Virus record (IMG/VR): IMGVR_UViG_3300015242_000037
Location: 1-28,920 of that record
DNA length: 28,920 bases
Source of the DNA: a virus
Strand: one strand, 5' to 3'
Both the position numbers and the translations under genes were made by a program. The notes beneath the pieces were generated by a model that ran no database searches, was not told where the DNA came from, and saw only the letters and a list, made by a program, of their open reading frames with translations. This document shows, piece by piece, positions 7,827 through 16,035 of the stretch (position 1 is the first letter of the stretch; every line of letters begins with the position of its first letter).

Positions 7827-9625
7827 TGTGTAGCGCTCGCACCGGCGGCGGGTTTGCCGTAGAGTTCCTTATATTTCTCCGCGTGGTAGAAACGCTGGAT
7901 CATCGAATCGGTTGGGTTGGTAATGCCTCGCTTCTGCCAGATATCCAACCCTCGAATGCGCTCGGCGTCCTCGTCGGAGACGGGCATTTGGTACAACGGG
8001 GTGGTTTCCTTATTGAACACAAACCACCCTCGGCGCCCGGTTAGCTGTTCCTGAACCAACCGCGACCCCATGGTCCGGATCTCTTCCGGGGTGGGCACCT
8101 TCCCGGTCTTGCCAGAGTCGAACTGCTCCAGGGCGTCCTGAAGCCCCCCGACGAATTGGTAGTACCCTTCCTTGTCCCCTCCAGTGTGCGAAATCCCCGC
8201 GGAGTTCAAATCCGGTCCGAGGATCGCCAGTGCCCTGGCCACTCTTGGATCTTGTTGGGATTGCTTCTTCATCCCATCCTGAAGACTCATCAGCCGTTCC
8301 TTCTGCTGAACGGTTAACTTCGCTTCCGATGCGAAGTCCTTCCCAAGGAACGCCACCCGGGTTTCGTTATCTGGGGAATTGGCCATCCCTACAAAGCCGT
8401 GAGTGATCTGGAGGTTCTCCGGCGTGGTGGGGATGCGGTATTCCCCAGTGGCGTTCCGGCGAAGTTGTTCGTTTATCTGCTGAACCTTCGCTGGGTTGCG
8501 GCTCAGTGCATCCAGCGCTGGGGACACGTTGGGATCCAGAGCCTTCAACTGTTCAATACTGGTCGGTGGCGACCCTTCAGCGTTGGCTTTGAGCATTGCC
8601 TTGCCCACAGTGACAAGGTTTTGGTTATCACTATCCCGTTCCACCCGCTTTTGCAGGCCGTAGTCGGTCATGATCCGCTGGCGAACGTAGTCTTTGAACA
8701 GGTCGTCTTGGATGCCGGTTTTCTTCATGATCGCATCCGCTCGGGTCATCCCATCTGCGAGGTATTGCTCCTCGGTTTTCTCATCCTCATCGCCTTCCTT
8801 ACGCCCGGCCAGGACCTGATCGGATATGATCCGCGAGCCTTGTTGGCGGAAGTTGGTCTGGACTGTGGCTTGGACCCGAAGGGCATCGGCCGGGAGCAGG
8901 GCCCCGGTCTTAGCAGCGGCATCCGCGAGGGATTGCGCCCCAATCGCATCGGTCTTTGCCAGCCCCACCACTCGCTTTGCGGTTGCGGCGGAGACATTCT
9001 GCGCGGAGGTTTCCTTGATCTGATCCGTGCTCCAACCCGAGTTCCGCCCTTGGGCTTCGGTCTCTGAGGCGATGGTTCGCACACCGCGTTGGTACGAGAG
9101 TTCATCGGTCGGGTGCTCGCCGATGAAGTCCGAGGCTTGGTCGACTCGGGCCGTGGAGGCCCCATTCGCGGCCACTCGGGCTTGGCGGGCCGCGTGCCCG
9201 GCCGCAAGGCGGATCATCGAGCCCATGTTTGCCAAGGAGGATCCGTCGTACATGGTCTGGGCTTGGAGATTGCCTAGTTTGTCCCGGAACTGCCCGCGCA
9301 TGGTGCGGAGGTTGTCGATGTGGGCCGAGAGGGCTTCGGGCGAGGCGTTCTCGCCTTCCCGGGACATGAACTCCGCGTCGGCCTTGCCTGCGGCGACCAT
9401 GTAATCGGCGTCGGCGTTCTTGGCGGCGGTTTCGTTTTGCAGACCCTTCAGCTGAACCGCTTGTTCCCAGATGCGATCCGAGGATTTCTCAATGTCGGCC
9501 CCGAGGCCCTGGAGCGCATGGCCTACCGCGCCGCCAAAGGCCTCGACCGGTACGGCGAGGTTCGGCCCGGCTACGCCTTGGGTTGAAGGGGCTACGGAGG
9601 GGACCAGATCGGGAACGGCAACCAT
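7823..9625 (-). CDS. Internal virion protein (T7 gp15 position)
   Basis: A 600-residue, largely helical, Ala/Gln/Glu-rich protein in the slot of T7 gp15, between gp14-like and gp16-like genes. It probably forms part of the ejected core or trans-envelope channel. The N-terminus (MVAVPDLVPSVAPSTQGVAG) is Pro/Val-rich and leads into repeated amphipathic helices (roughly 50-170 and 190-400). There are no enzymatic motifs, membrane helices or signal peptide. A 12-codon upstream extension exists. I prefer the ATG at 9625 because it forms a TAATG overlap with the preceding stop, the same arrangement used across the operon. The family assignment comes from synteny, length and composition; direct similarity to T7 gp15 cannot be judged by eye. 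Confidence 0.7.
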   Translation of the reverse strand: MVAVPDLVPSVAPSTQGVAGPNLAVPVEAFGGAVGHALQGLGADIEKSSDRIWEQAVQLKGLQNETAAKNADADYMVAAGKADAEFMSREGENASPEALSAHIDNLRTMRGQFRDKLGNLQAQTMYDGSSLANMGSMIRLAAGHAARQARVAANGASTARVDQASDFIGEHPTDELSYQRGVRTIASETEAQGRNSGWSTDQIKETSAQNVSAATAKRVVGLAKTDAIGAQSLADAAAKTGALLPADALRVQATVQTNFRQQGSRIISDQVLAGRKEGDEDEKTEEQYLADGMTRADAIMKKTGIQDDLFKDYVRQRIMTDYGLQKRVERDSDNQNLVTVGKAMLKANAEGSPPTSIEQLKALDPNVSPALDALSRNPAKVQQINEQLRRNATGEYRIPTTPENLQITHGFVGMANSPDNETRVAFLGKDFASEAKLTVQQKERLMSLQDGMKKQSQQDPRVARALAILGPDLNSAGISHTGGDKEGYYQFVGGLQDALEQFDSGKTGKVPTPEEIRTMGSRLVQEQLTGRRGWFVFNKETTPLYQMPVSDEDAERIRGLDIWQKRGITNPTDSMIQRFYHAEKYKELYGKPAAGASATQ

Positions 9626-10164
9626 TAGGAGAACATCCCTTGTTTGGAGCCTTGGGACCATTTCGAGGCGACCGAGGACCCGGCGTTGATGAAGGAACCG
9701 ATTTCGGATATGGTCCCAGCGGTTTCATCTTGCTGGGCGGTCATCTGATCAAGGTTGGCCTCGGCCGTGTCCGTGGCGGCTTTGACCTCGTATCCATACG
9801 CGGTCTTCGACGCGTCCCATTTGATTACGTTTTGATCGTACGCGGCCACGGTGGACATATCCGAACGGACCTTCTCCCCGGTGCCAGAGTTGACATCGAA
9901 CCCCGAGCCACTCTGCACGACCTTCTCCTGGGCTATCTGCTGTCGGGCCTGGAGACCCTTGCCCTCGGCCTGGGCTTCGCCTGCTTGCAGGGCCCACGAG
10001 GCGTTTTGTTCGGAGACTTGTTTGTTGATCAGGGCCACGCCGGCTTTGTACCGTGCCGCACCCGCTGCGGCGTCGGCGGATTCCTTCGCGCCTAGGCCCC
10101 CAACGGCGCCACCAATCGCGGTGCCGACCATTGCCGTTACGGCCATTGTTCCTGGGTCAACCAT
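9625..10164 (-). CDS. Internal virion protein (T7 gp14-like)
   Basis: A 179-residue protein with a Gly/Ala-rich hydrophobic N-terminus (TAMVGTAIGGAVGGLGA, about residues 10-26). A long Ala/Gln-rich helix follows (30-80), then a polar region with SGSGFDVNSGTGEKVRSDM. This pattern is typical of gp14-type ejection proteins, which insert in the outer membrane and begin the channel. The order gp13-like, this gene, gp15-like, gp16-like matches T7. ATG 10164 has GGAG 8 nt upstream, and the start overlaps the preceding gene by 8 nt. Function is inferred from synteny and composition. Confidence 0.7.
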   Translation of the reverse strand: MVDPGTMAVTAMVGTAIGGAVGGLGAKESADAAAGAARYKAGVALINKQVSEQNASWALQAGEAQAEGKGLQARQQIAQEKVVQSGSGFDVNSGTGEKVRSDMSTVAAYDQNVIKWDASKTAYGYEVKAATDTAEANLDQMTAQQDETAGTISEIGSFINAGSSVASKWSQGSKQGMFS

Positions 10165-10555
10165 TCTGAGGGCTCCGGATTTCGAAGGGGATTAGCCCTG
10201 AGTGGGGTTGACCAAACTCCGCGCCGAGCCAACCGAGCCAACGCATGGACCCGGTGCCGAGATGGCAATGGCCGGTGATGCTGGGCCAGCGCCAGAGAAG
10301 GGCGGAGATGACCTTGCGGGAATAGCGGCCGAGGAGGATTGGGTGGCGAATGGGGAGGTTTAGCATCCAGAGATAGGCTGTGTCGGCCATGAACGATGGG
10401 GGGATGACTCCCCAGCAGGCTTCGAGTTCGCCGTTGACATGACCGGCCCAGACCTCTCCGGCGATGGCGCAGTAGTCGAACATCTGGTGGTCCCTGGGAG
10501 ACATTGCGAGGTGCGGCGGGAGATGCGGCGGGCCGTGAGTGATTTGGATGTTCAT
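10157..10555 (-). CDS. T7 gp13-like internal virion protein (DUF2833/GNAT-like)
   Basis: A 132-residue protein resembling T7 gp13 and the DUF2833 group, which have an acyltransferase-like fold. Features are a Trp/aromatic core (EVWAGHVNGELEACWGV), a central LGRYSRKVISALLWRWPSI helix and strand, and the characteristic end SMRWLGWLGAEF followed by a short strand (GLIPFEIRS). The last motif corresponds to the 'IRFLKTIGAVF' end of T7 gp13, which I compared from memory. In T7, gp13 is needed for infectious particle assembly. Here it stands between tail tubular B and the gp14-like gene, as in T7. The start overlaps the upstream stop as ATGA. Catalytic activity is not implied. Confidence 0.75.
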   Translation of the reverse strand: MNIQITHGPPHLPPHLAMSPRDHQMFDYCAIAGEVWAGHVNGELEACWGVIPPSFMADTAYLWMLNLPIRHPILLGRYSRKVISALLWRWPSITGHCHLGTGSMRWLGWLGAEFGQPHSGLIPFEIRSPQNG

Positions 10556-13176
10556 TTCTGCGAGTCCCCTACTTCGATCTCAGGGATGACGCCGAGCACG
10601 GATGCGGGGTATGGGTTGGGCTGTTGGATGCAGTATTGACCAAAGACGTCCCATTGCGGATCGACGATTATCCGGGCGTCGGTGGTTTGGAGCCCGGCCA
10701 CCAGAGCGTTTGACATGGTACCGACGTTGCCTAAGGCAAGGTCCTTCATCGGCAAGGCGGTGGCGAAGCTTCGCCCCGCGGAGAGCCCAAGGGCGTCTTT
10801 GGCACGGACGGTCACCGCGGAGACTTTCTTCCGTTTGCCTTGGACGGTGGGTTGGCCGAGGTCTAGGGCGAGGGTTTGGATCTGGGGAAGGAAGGCCAGG
10901 CCGACGGTTACGATCGAGGCGTTGGGGATGGCTGTGAGGCCGGTGGTTCCACCTGGGCCGAAGACGAAGGTACCAGAGATGGGCATGGTGAAGTTGATCA
11001 CGACCCCGTCGGCAAGACCAGTGACGACTGCGCCGGCGAGGTGTTGGGCGCCGGAGAAGCTGGTCGCTGGAGCACCGTTGTAGCCGATCCCCGCGTCGAC
11101 CTGCCAGGAGGATTTGTAATTGTTCGGGTAGGTTAGTTCAACGAAGCGTTCGATGTAGTAGACCAACGCGCCGTTGATGTTGCGTTGGACACAGTGGTAG
11201 ATGGCGTCGACCGCGCCGATGGCGGTGGTTTCGGTGACGGTCGCGATGGATTTGAACGCCCCTTGAGTGTCGGAGTGGGCCCAGGCGATCATCTCTTGTT
11301 CTTTGAGGAAGGTCAGGGAGAGCAGTTGACCATCGTTGCGGACCGCCCAGACGACTTTGAAGGGTTCCTCCGCCCAGGCCCACTCTAGAAGCTGGAAACC
11401 GTAGAATAGGTGCGAGGAGAGGATTGAGATGTCAGTCCCGGTGAAGACCTGAGTGTAGAAGTTGAACACGAGGTCGCGGACGATCGAGCCTTTGGCCTGG
11501 AGGTAGAGGATGTTGTCGTTGGCGACGATTGGAGGGCAGACGCCGGCCGCGCCGTTGTAGGACTGCGGTCGGGCGGAGAAGCTAGTTGCGGAGATGGGTG
11601 CGCCTGAGGTGCCTCCATTGACGATCCAAGAGAGCTTATCGGCGAGAACGATCAGGCCTTGAGGCTGAGGGATCAGCCATTGGAGTGTGCTCAAGACCCC
11701 GGAGACAAGGGTGCCTTGGATGGCGTTATCTGGGGCGGTGGGGAAGGTTGTGTCGAAGTTGAACGGCGAGCCGGGCTGGGAGAAGTTCATCTGTTGAACG
11801 GATTGAACCGGCGCAGCGAGGCAAAGGCGTTGGTCTTGGAACCCTGGGACGGAAGGGTTGCCGGCGGATGGGGCGCCGAGGACGGCCGTGGCTGCACCGC
11901 CGCCTCCAGAGAGTCCGCCTACGGCTGGCGGGGAGCCGTAGCCGGTACCAGGAGAGGTCATGGCGATCGAGGCTAAGGTCCAGGTGACATTGAATCGGGC
12001 CGAGCCGTCGCCGTGACCGGAGGTGGAGAAGAAGCCGGTGGGGGAGATGGTCTGGCCATTGCCCGAAGCGAGGGACCCGGCGGCGATGATGACCACGCCG
12101 GATAGCGTGCCAGCGAAGCCAGTGGTGGAGGTGACTTGTAGGGTGGCCCCACCCGCGAGGAGGATGGTATCGCCGACATTCCATCCGGTGCTAGCCACGG
12201 CGATCGATACCGCGGTGAGTTGGCAATAGGCGATCGCAGCCGCGCCGGATCCGCCTCCGCCGGTGAAGGTCGGGGTTGGGACGGTTACGTTGGTGAAGTT
12301 GCCCGGGTTAGTGATGGTGACAGATTGGACCCCGGTTCCAGAGAATGGGTTCTGTGGGATCGGTGGGCCCTGGGAGAAGTCCGGGGTGATGTTGGTGTCG
12401 TTGAAGGTGATCCCGGTGAAGTTCCCTGCGAAGCCATATTGGGCCCCGGCGGCAACGGTGTTGGTCATGCTCACGAGGGATTTGTAAACGTTGTAGCTGA
12501 CGGCGCCGGCGACGGAGGCGATGTTGATGGTGTTGGTGTAGTTGGTACCGAGAAAGGTCCGGTTCGCGAATGGGACCTGCGCGGTGGGATCGGATTCCTG
12601 CCCGTTGGCATCGACGGAGGTCAGCAAGTAGGCCACGCACTGGGTGCCCGCAGGGGCATTGGATGCGGCGGTGATTCCGCCCGGCGGGGAGATGGTCGCG
12701 CCGAAGGTGATTGGGGCCAGGGTCCAATTGGTCGCGGAGATCAGGGTGAGGATGTAGGGCGGGTGGTTCGGGTGGCAGATGATGAGTTGGTTGACGTTCT
12801 GGGCGAACTTTAGCTGGGAGAGTTCGGCGGAAGTGTAAGGCGAGGCGATGGTGTAGATCGGGCCCCCAGAGAAGACCGGCGCGCCGTTGTTGTAGAACGC
12901 GAGGTAGCCTGCGCCGTTGAGGACGCCGAATTCGAGAATGTAGGCCACGGTGAATGAGGCCTGGAAGGGGATCAGCCGCGGTGGGCCCGAGCCATTGTTC
13001 TGCGACTTGGCGACGAAGCGAGTGCCGGGTCGGGTAGTTGCGCCACCGCGGTAGTCTACGAAGAAATTCCGTAGAAGGGCCGCACCGGAGTGGTACTTGG
13101 CTAGGTCCACCCGAGCGTTCAGCTGCGGGGCCCATTCGCCGGCGTTCCAAGAGGTTTGGATTGCGTTATCGGACAT
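10552..13176 (-). CDS. Tail tubular protein B-type (T7 gp12-like) with beta insert
   Basis: An 874-residue nozzle/tail-tube protein. Its N-terminus (SWNAGEWAPQLNARVDLAKYHSG, then LLRNFFVDYRGGATTRPGTRFV, about residues 9-55) is the standard signature of podovirus gp12/stabilisation-type proteins. An Fn3-like region follows (about 165-260: YLLTSVDANGQES, GAVSYNVYKS). A Gly-rich repeat region then runs from about 282 to 434 (VTITNPGNF, STGWNVGDTILLAGG, SPGTGYGSPPAV). The propeller-like C-terminal half contains FQDQRLCLA, VWAVRNDGQLLSLTFLKEQEMIAWAHSDTQG and YIERF. It should form the lower tail with tail tubular A. The gene starts in a TAATG overlap with tubular A. The repeat insert is similar in kind to one in tubular A and makes the protein somewhat longer than T7 gp12. 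Confidence 0.9.
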   Translation of the reverse strand: MSDNAIQTSWNAGEWAPQLNARVDLAKYHSGAALLRNFFVDYRGGATTRPGTRFVAKSQNNGSGPPRLIPFQASFTVAYILEFGVLNGAGYLAFYNNGAPVFSGGPIYTIASPYTSAELSQLKFAQNVNQLIICHPNHPPYILTLISATNWTLAPITFGATISPPGGITAASNAPAGTQCVAYLLTSVDANGQESDPTAQVPFANRTFLGTNYTNTINIASVAGAVSYNVYKSLVSMTNTVAAGAQYGFAGNFTGITFNDTNITPDFSQGPPIPQNPFSGTGVQSVTITNPGNFTNVTVPTPTFTGGGGSGAAAIAYCQLTAVSIAVASTGWNVGDTILLAGGATLQVTSTTGFAGTLSGVVIIAAGSLASGNGQTISPTGFFSTSGHGDGSARFNVTWTLASIAMTSPGTGYGSPPAVGGLSGGGGAATAVLGAPSAGNPSVPGFQDQRLCLAAPVQSVQQMNFSQPGSPFNFDTTFPTAPDNAIQGTLVSGVLSTLQWLIPQPQGLIVLADKLSWIVNGGTSGAPISATSFSARPQSYNGAAGVCPPIVANDNILYLQAKGSIVRDLVFNFYTQVFTGTDISILSSHLFYGFQLLEWAWAEEPFKVVWAVRNDGQLLSLTFLKEQEMIAWAHSDTQGAFKSIATVTETTAIGAVDAIYHCVQRNINGALVYYIERFVELTYPNNYKSSWQVDAGIGYNGAPATSFSGAQHLAGAVVTGLADGVVINFTMPISGTFVFGPGGTTGLTAIPNASIVTVGLAFLPQIQTLALDLGQPTVQGKRKKVSAVTVRAKDALGLSAGRSFATALPMKDLALGNVGTMSNALVAGLQTTDARIIVDPQWDVFGQYCIQQPNPYPASVLGVIPEIEVGDSQK

Positions 13177-14297
13177 TAGCTAAACCCAGGCCACATTCCG
13201 CCCCAATCGAATCCGGTGTTGTATGGGCCTGAGGCCCCATCGGTGTAATCGACGCCTCGCATCCGGATCCAATCAGGGATGACGTTGTTCACAGTCAGCG
13301 CCTCATTGCCATCGTTCCCTCGGGCGATCCGGATGACCTCGTTGCCTTGGGTGATTACAAGGTTCGAGAGGGACTTGTCCCCGGTGAGGGCTTTGCAAAG
13401 GGCCCCGCCGAGTACGAAGGCGTAGGCTTCTTGGAAGTCGTCATCGAAGACGTTTTCATCGGTGATGTTCTTCACGTAGTTCAAAAGGCCGAATTCTTGG
13501 TTGGTGAGGATTACTCGCTGGTCCCCTGCGGCGGCGGTGAAGGTGAGGTTGAAGGTGGCACCGGTGCCGAGGCCGGTTGTGCCTGTGCCGCCAAGGTTGC
13601 CTGGGTTGGGACCCTGAGCGGATGGGTTCGCAACCGGCGCGAAGTAGCTCCCGGAGAATGGAACGACTTCGTTTGGGATGATAGGGACAATAGCGACAGA
13701 AGTGACAACCCCAAGAGCACCAACCCCAGTGACCTGCAAAGTAGCTGGGCATCCAACTGGGGGAAGGCCTTGTGCACCTTGTGCGAGAGTGATAAGATCG
13801 CCCAGAGCATAGCCGGCGCCTCCTGAGGCCACAGTGGCAGCGGTGACGGAGAAGAATTGGTCGACGGCGACTTTGAACTGGACTGGCGGGCCTTGCCAGA
13901 ACGAGGCTGCGCCACCGGTCACGGCGGTGGTGATGGGAACGCCGCCAGCGAAGCCAGTTGCGGTTTGAGGGGTGATCCAACAGGCGCGGATGCAATCGAA
14001 GGGGTATTGGTATTCGTACGCCCACGGCGGGGCCGGTTGGCCCTTTTGCCATAGTTGGGTCGCGGGGGAGGTGTTCTCTGGGGTGCCGGGGATGGAGGTG
14101 ATGAAGTTGAGGGCGATGGTTTGGAACGCGAAGGACCAAGGGGCCATCCGAAGCAAACGTCGGCGGAAGGAGTCGTAGATGATGTTACTCTGAATCGCTT
14201 CGTTGCTTCCATTGCTAGCAAGCTCTGCAGCCGTAACTGTGGTCCTAGACCCAAAGGTTTGCAAAGCACGATTCACCATGTCTACTTTGGCAGTCAT
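13176..14297 (-). CDS. Tail tubular protein A-type (T7 gp11-like) with beta insert
   Basis: A 373-residue adaptor that would form the gatekeeper ring below the portal. The gp11-like parts are the N-terminal helices (VDMVNRALQTFGS, NIIYDSFRRRLLRMAPWSFA, residues 5-58), the CIRACWITP strand (102-110), and the C-terminal bundle RVILTNQEFGLLNYVKNITDENVFDDDFQEAYAFVLG (261-297, split here only for description). Between residues about 151 and 253 lies a Gly-rich segment (GGAGYALGDLITLAQG, GTGATFNLTF) that the basic fold does not need. It is of the same kind as repeats in tubular B. The ATG overlaps the HNH gene's stop as ATGA and the stop overlaps tubular B as TAATG. Confidence 0.9.
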   Translation of the reverse strand: MTAKVDMVNRALQTFGSRTTVTAAELASNGSNEAIQSNIIYDSFRRRLLRMAPWSFAFQTIALNFITSIPGTPENTSPATQLWQKGQPAPPWAYEYQYPFDCIRACWITPQTATGFAGGVPITTAVTGGAASFWQGPPVQFKVAVDQFFSVTAATVASGGAGYALGDLITLAQGAQGLPPVGCPATLQVTGVGALGVVTSVAIVPIIPNEVVPFSGSYFAPVANPSAQGPNPGNLGGTGTTGLGTGATFNLTFTAAAGDQRVILTNQEFGLLNYVKNITDENVFDDDFQEAYAFVLGGALCKALTGDKSLSNLVITQGNEVIRIARGNDGNEALTVNNVIPDWIRMRGVDYTDGASGPYNTGFDWGGMWPGFS

Positions 14298-14731
14298 TTA
14301 AGCCATCCCCAATTACGGCCGCTGCGAATATAACTGATAGCGGTCCAAGACATGTCATATGCTTTGGCTATAGAGGCGACAGAATAGCCTTCGACGATGA
14401 ATTGACGAATGTCTCTCACATCCTGCTCAGTAAGCTTTGCCTGCCCTTGGCGTTCTCCAAATACATGGCGACCTTTAGCGATCTCATCATCTTTGTTGTC
14501 TTTATGTGTTCCTAAGAATAGATGCTTTGGATTGATGCAAGGCTTGTTATCACAAGTGTGACAGACTATCATACCTTTAGGTACAGGGCCTTTGTGGTGC
14601 TCAAATGAAACTACGTGAGCACCACGGTCGCAAATAGCACCATAACCTGAGCCTGACATAGCGCCAGTAAACACCCAACAGTTGTTAGGCGCCATCGCTA
14701 TCCTATCGAGCAATTTACTGGCGATGTCCAT
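14294..14731 (-). CDS. HNH endonuclease, homing type
   Basis: A 145-residue HNH nuclease. The N-terminal part has the HNH_3-like pattern: CWVFTGAMSGSGYG, VVSFEHHKGPVPKGMIVCHTCDN, KPCINPKHLFLGTHKDNKDD. Zinc-type cysteines and the His-Asn-His residues lie at about 40-75. The C-terminus (residues 95-140: KLTEQDVRDIRQFIVEGYSVASIAKAYDMSWTAISYI, a predicted helix-turn-helix) would give DNA-binding specificity. This is the layout of free-standing phage homing endonucleases. Base composition is clearly more AT-rich than in the adjacent tail genes, which suggests transfer. It is nevertheless set into the operon with a TAATG start and an ATGA end. Alternatively it could serve packaging, but packaging HNHs usually lie beside terminase. 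Confidence 0.9.
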   Translation of the reverse strand: MDIASKLLDRIAMAPNNCWVFTGAMSGSGYGAICDRGAHVVSFEHHKGPVPKGMIVCHTCDNKPCINPKHLFLGTHKDNKDDEIAKGRHVFGERQGQAKLTEQDVRDIRQFIVEGYSVASIAKAYDMSWTAISYIRSGRNWGWLK

Positions 14732-14937
14732 TAGTAGCGCCCCTGTGAGCCGCAGCAGCCGTTATTGACCCCGCCAAGGCCAGGGCGGCCGCTTTCAGAG
14801 CCGGGGGAATCCGGTCCGTTCACGATGCCATGGTTCTTGCCATGGAGGCCTGGGGATTGCGGATCGTTGATGTTCTTCGGTCCGCAAGGGGGTTGGTAGT
14901 TGTTAACGTCCTTTGACGTTTGCTTGCCTCCGGACAT
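14731..14937 (-). CDS. Small Gly/Pro/Asn-rich protein with GSQG terminus
   Basis: A 68-residue, disordered-looking polar protein (MSGGKQTSKDVNNYQPPCG...) ending GCCGSQGRY. It has no domain I can name. Its end resembles the end of the small protein encoded at 15289-15552, where NGP, SG-PG-G and a final GSQG plus a basic residue are shared. The two may be related. It starts in a TGATG overlap and ends in a TAATG overlap with the HNH gene, which supports it as a real gene. A minor virion or assembly component is possible from its position only. Confidence 0.65.
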   Translation of the reverse strand: MSGGKQTSKDVNNYQPPCGPKNINDPQSPGLHGKNHGIVNGPDSPGSESGRPGLGGVNNGCCGSQGRY

Positions 14938-15287
14938 CAGAGCCTCCTTCGGGGAAGAGCGGAGGGCCGAGCAGCAGCGGCAGGATCAGCCTTGAGATCG
15001 GCTTCGGCCTCAGGCTCTTCCCCGGCCTCTTCTTCAGTCTCCTCCGACGCAGCCTCATCTGAGGCCTCTCCGGAATCGGTCCGCTGGGCAGCCGCGCCGG
15101 GTTCCTGTTCGGCGAACCCAGCGAAGGTTTCCGTTTCCTGTGGGCGGCCGAAGCCATTCGGGCCCATTTCCTCGTTGATCTGGCGCAGGCGGCTAAGCGC
15201 AGCGCCGGAGATGTTGGTCAGGTTGCCCACCTCGTGAGCGGTTTTGTGGATATGGAGGAGGGCGGCGATTTCATCGATGGTGTGCAT
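14937..15287 (-). CDS. Acidic-tailed small protein
   Basis: A 116-residue protein of unknown function. The first 45 residues form a helical domain (MHTIDEIAALLHIHKTAHEV, LSRLRQINEEMG). Residues about 60-100 are strongly acidic (SEETEEEAGEEPEAEADL), and a short basic end (LPRRRL) follows. A reading 33 codons longer exists, but ATG 15287 follows the upstream TAA by one base, has AAGGA in its leader, and begins a protein-like sequence. The extra codons overlap a real gene. The acidic tail could bind a basic partner or mimic DNA, but nothing in the sequence decides this. Confidence 0.7.
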   Translation of the reverse strand: MHTIDEIAALLHIHKTAHEVGNLTNISGAALSRLRQINEEMGPNGFGRPQETETFAGFAEQEPGAAAQRTDSGEASDEAASEETEEEAGEEPEAEADLKADPAAAARPSALPRRRL

Positions 15288-15288
15288 T

Positions 15289-15552
15289 TTAGTGCTTTCC
15301 TTGTGAGCCAGAGGAACGGATGACTCGACCCGCGCCAGGGCCGGAGCCATCCCAGCCCTCAACCGGGCCGTTTGGGGAGAACCCATTGCCGAGGTCCATG
15401 TTGGGGTATTTCGGGGTGAAGTCCCCCGAGTCGGTGGTGTGGTTGCCCTTGGCGTTGCCGAGATAGGACACCGCAGCGGGGTTTTTAATCTGGGGCCGCG
15501 GTTCGACCTTTTGGTCCCGCGGGCCTTTGATATCTGCTTGGCCTTGTTTCAC
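15289..15552 (-). CDS. Small polar protein with GSQG terminus
   Basis: An 87-residue protein beginning with a GTG codon (MKQGQADIKGPRDQ...). It is rich in Gly, Pro, Asn and Lys and looks unstructured. Its last 25 residues (NGPVEG...GPGAGRV...SSGSQGKH) resemble the end of the protein at 14731-14937. The GTG overlaps the preceding stop as GTGA, a coupled arrangement that supports translation. No function can be assigned. It lies in a run of four small genes between the fibre-like gene and the tail tube genes. Confidence 0.65.
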   Translation of the reverse strand: MKQGQADIKGPRDQKVEPRPQIKNPAAVSYLGNAKGNHTTDSGDFTPKYPNMDLGNGFSPNGPVEGWDGSGPGAGRVIRSSGSQGKH

Positions 15553-15956
15553 TTTGCTTCTCCGTTGGTTGGCTTTGCCAGTTGGCGGCTGTGATCGTAG
15601 CGAGGGGTAACGGGATGTTTGGTCATATCCCGGCGGACCTTTTCAAAGTGCCCACCGTCACTGTGGAGATCGTGGAGGATTTGCCTGGCCCGATCGTGGT
15701 TGCGCTCCATTTCCTTGTCGATCTCCTCCGGGGGCTGAAGGCCAAGGGTGACGTATTCACCCTTGACGTGGACGACGTCGTGGAAGTAGTTCATGAACCG
15801 ACGCATCTTCTCGGGCACCTCCTTTTCTGCCTCACCCATGGCGTAGAGGGCTTTGGACACACCTTGGCGAATGGTTGTTAGTTCGCGGGCGATTCGGAAG
15901 AGGAGATCGCGTTCGGTCACCGAGTCGTCGAGTTTGAATTCAGGTTCGTCGGCCAT
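15549..15956 (-). CDS. Hypothetical helical protein
   Basis: A 135-residue soluble, helical and charged protein (TERDLLFRIARELTTIRQGVSKALYAMGEAEKEV; NHDRARQILHDLHSDGG), with an acidic start and a basic end. No signal peptide, membrane helix or known catalytic motif is present. ATG 15956 has AGGA upstream. The first codons overlap the end of a small membrane ORF (15940-16035). The neighbours are other small late genes, so a minor structural or assembly role is likely but unproven. Confidence 0.7.
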   Translation of the reverse strand: MADEPEFKLDDSVTERDLLFRIARELTTIRQGVSKALYAMGEAEKEVPEKMRRFMNYFHDVVHVKGEYVTLGLQPPEEIDKEMERNHDRARQILHDLHSDGGHFEKVRRDMTKHPVTPRYDHSRQLAKPTNGEAK

Positions 15957-16035
15957 TGAGTAATCCTATGGTTAATACAACAGCCCCAGCCAGGGGTAGC
16001 ATGGATAAGCAGATCAGTAGAGATTCGAGGTTCAT
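15940..16035 (-). CDS. 31-residue single-membrane-segment peptide
   Basis: A short reading frame that standard gene length cut-offs would miss. It encodes MNLESLLICLSMLPL and continues AGAVVLTIGLLNGRRT. That gives one hydrophobic segment (about residues 5-26) and a basic C-terminus, so the predicted topology is N-out/C-in. Its ATG overlaps the stop of the exported 114-residue protein as ATGA, like many real junctions here. Its end overlaps the next gene by 17 nt. It fills what would otherwise be the only 75-nt gap in this part of the operon. Function unknown; chance cannot be excluded at this length. Confidence 0.5.
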   Translation of the reverse strand: MNLESLLICLSMLPLAGAVVLTIGLLNGRRT

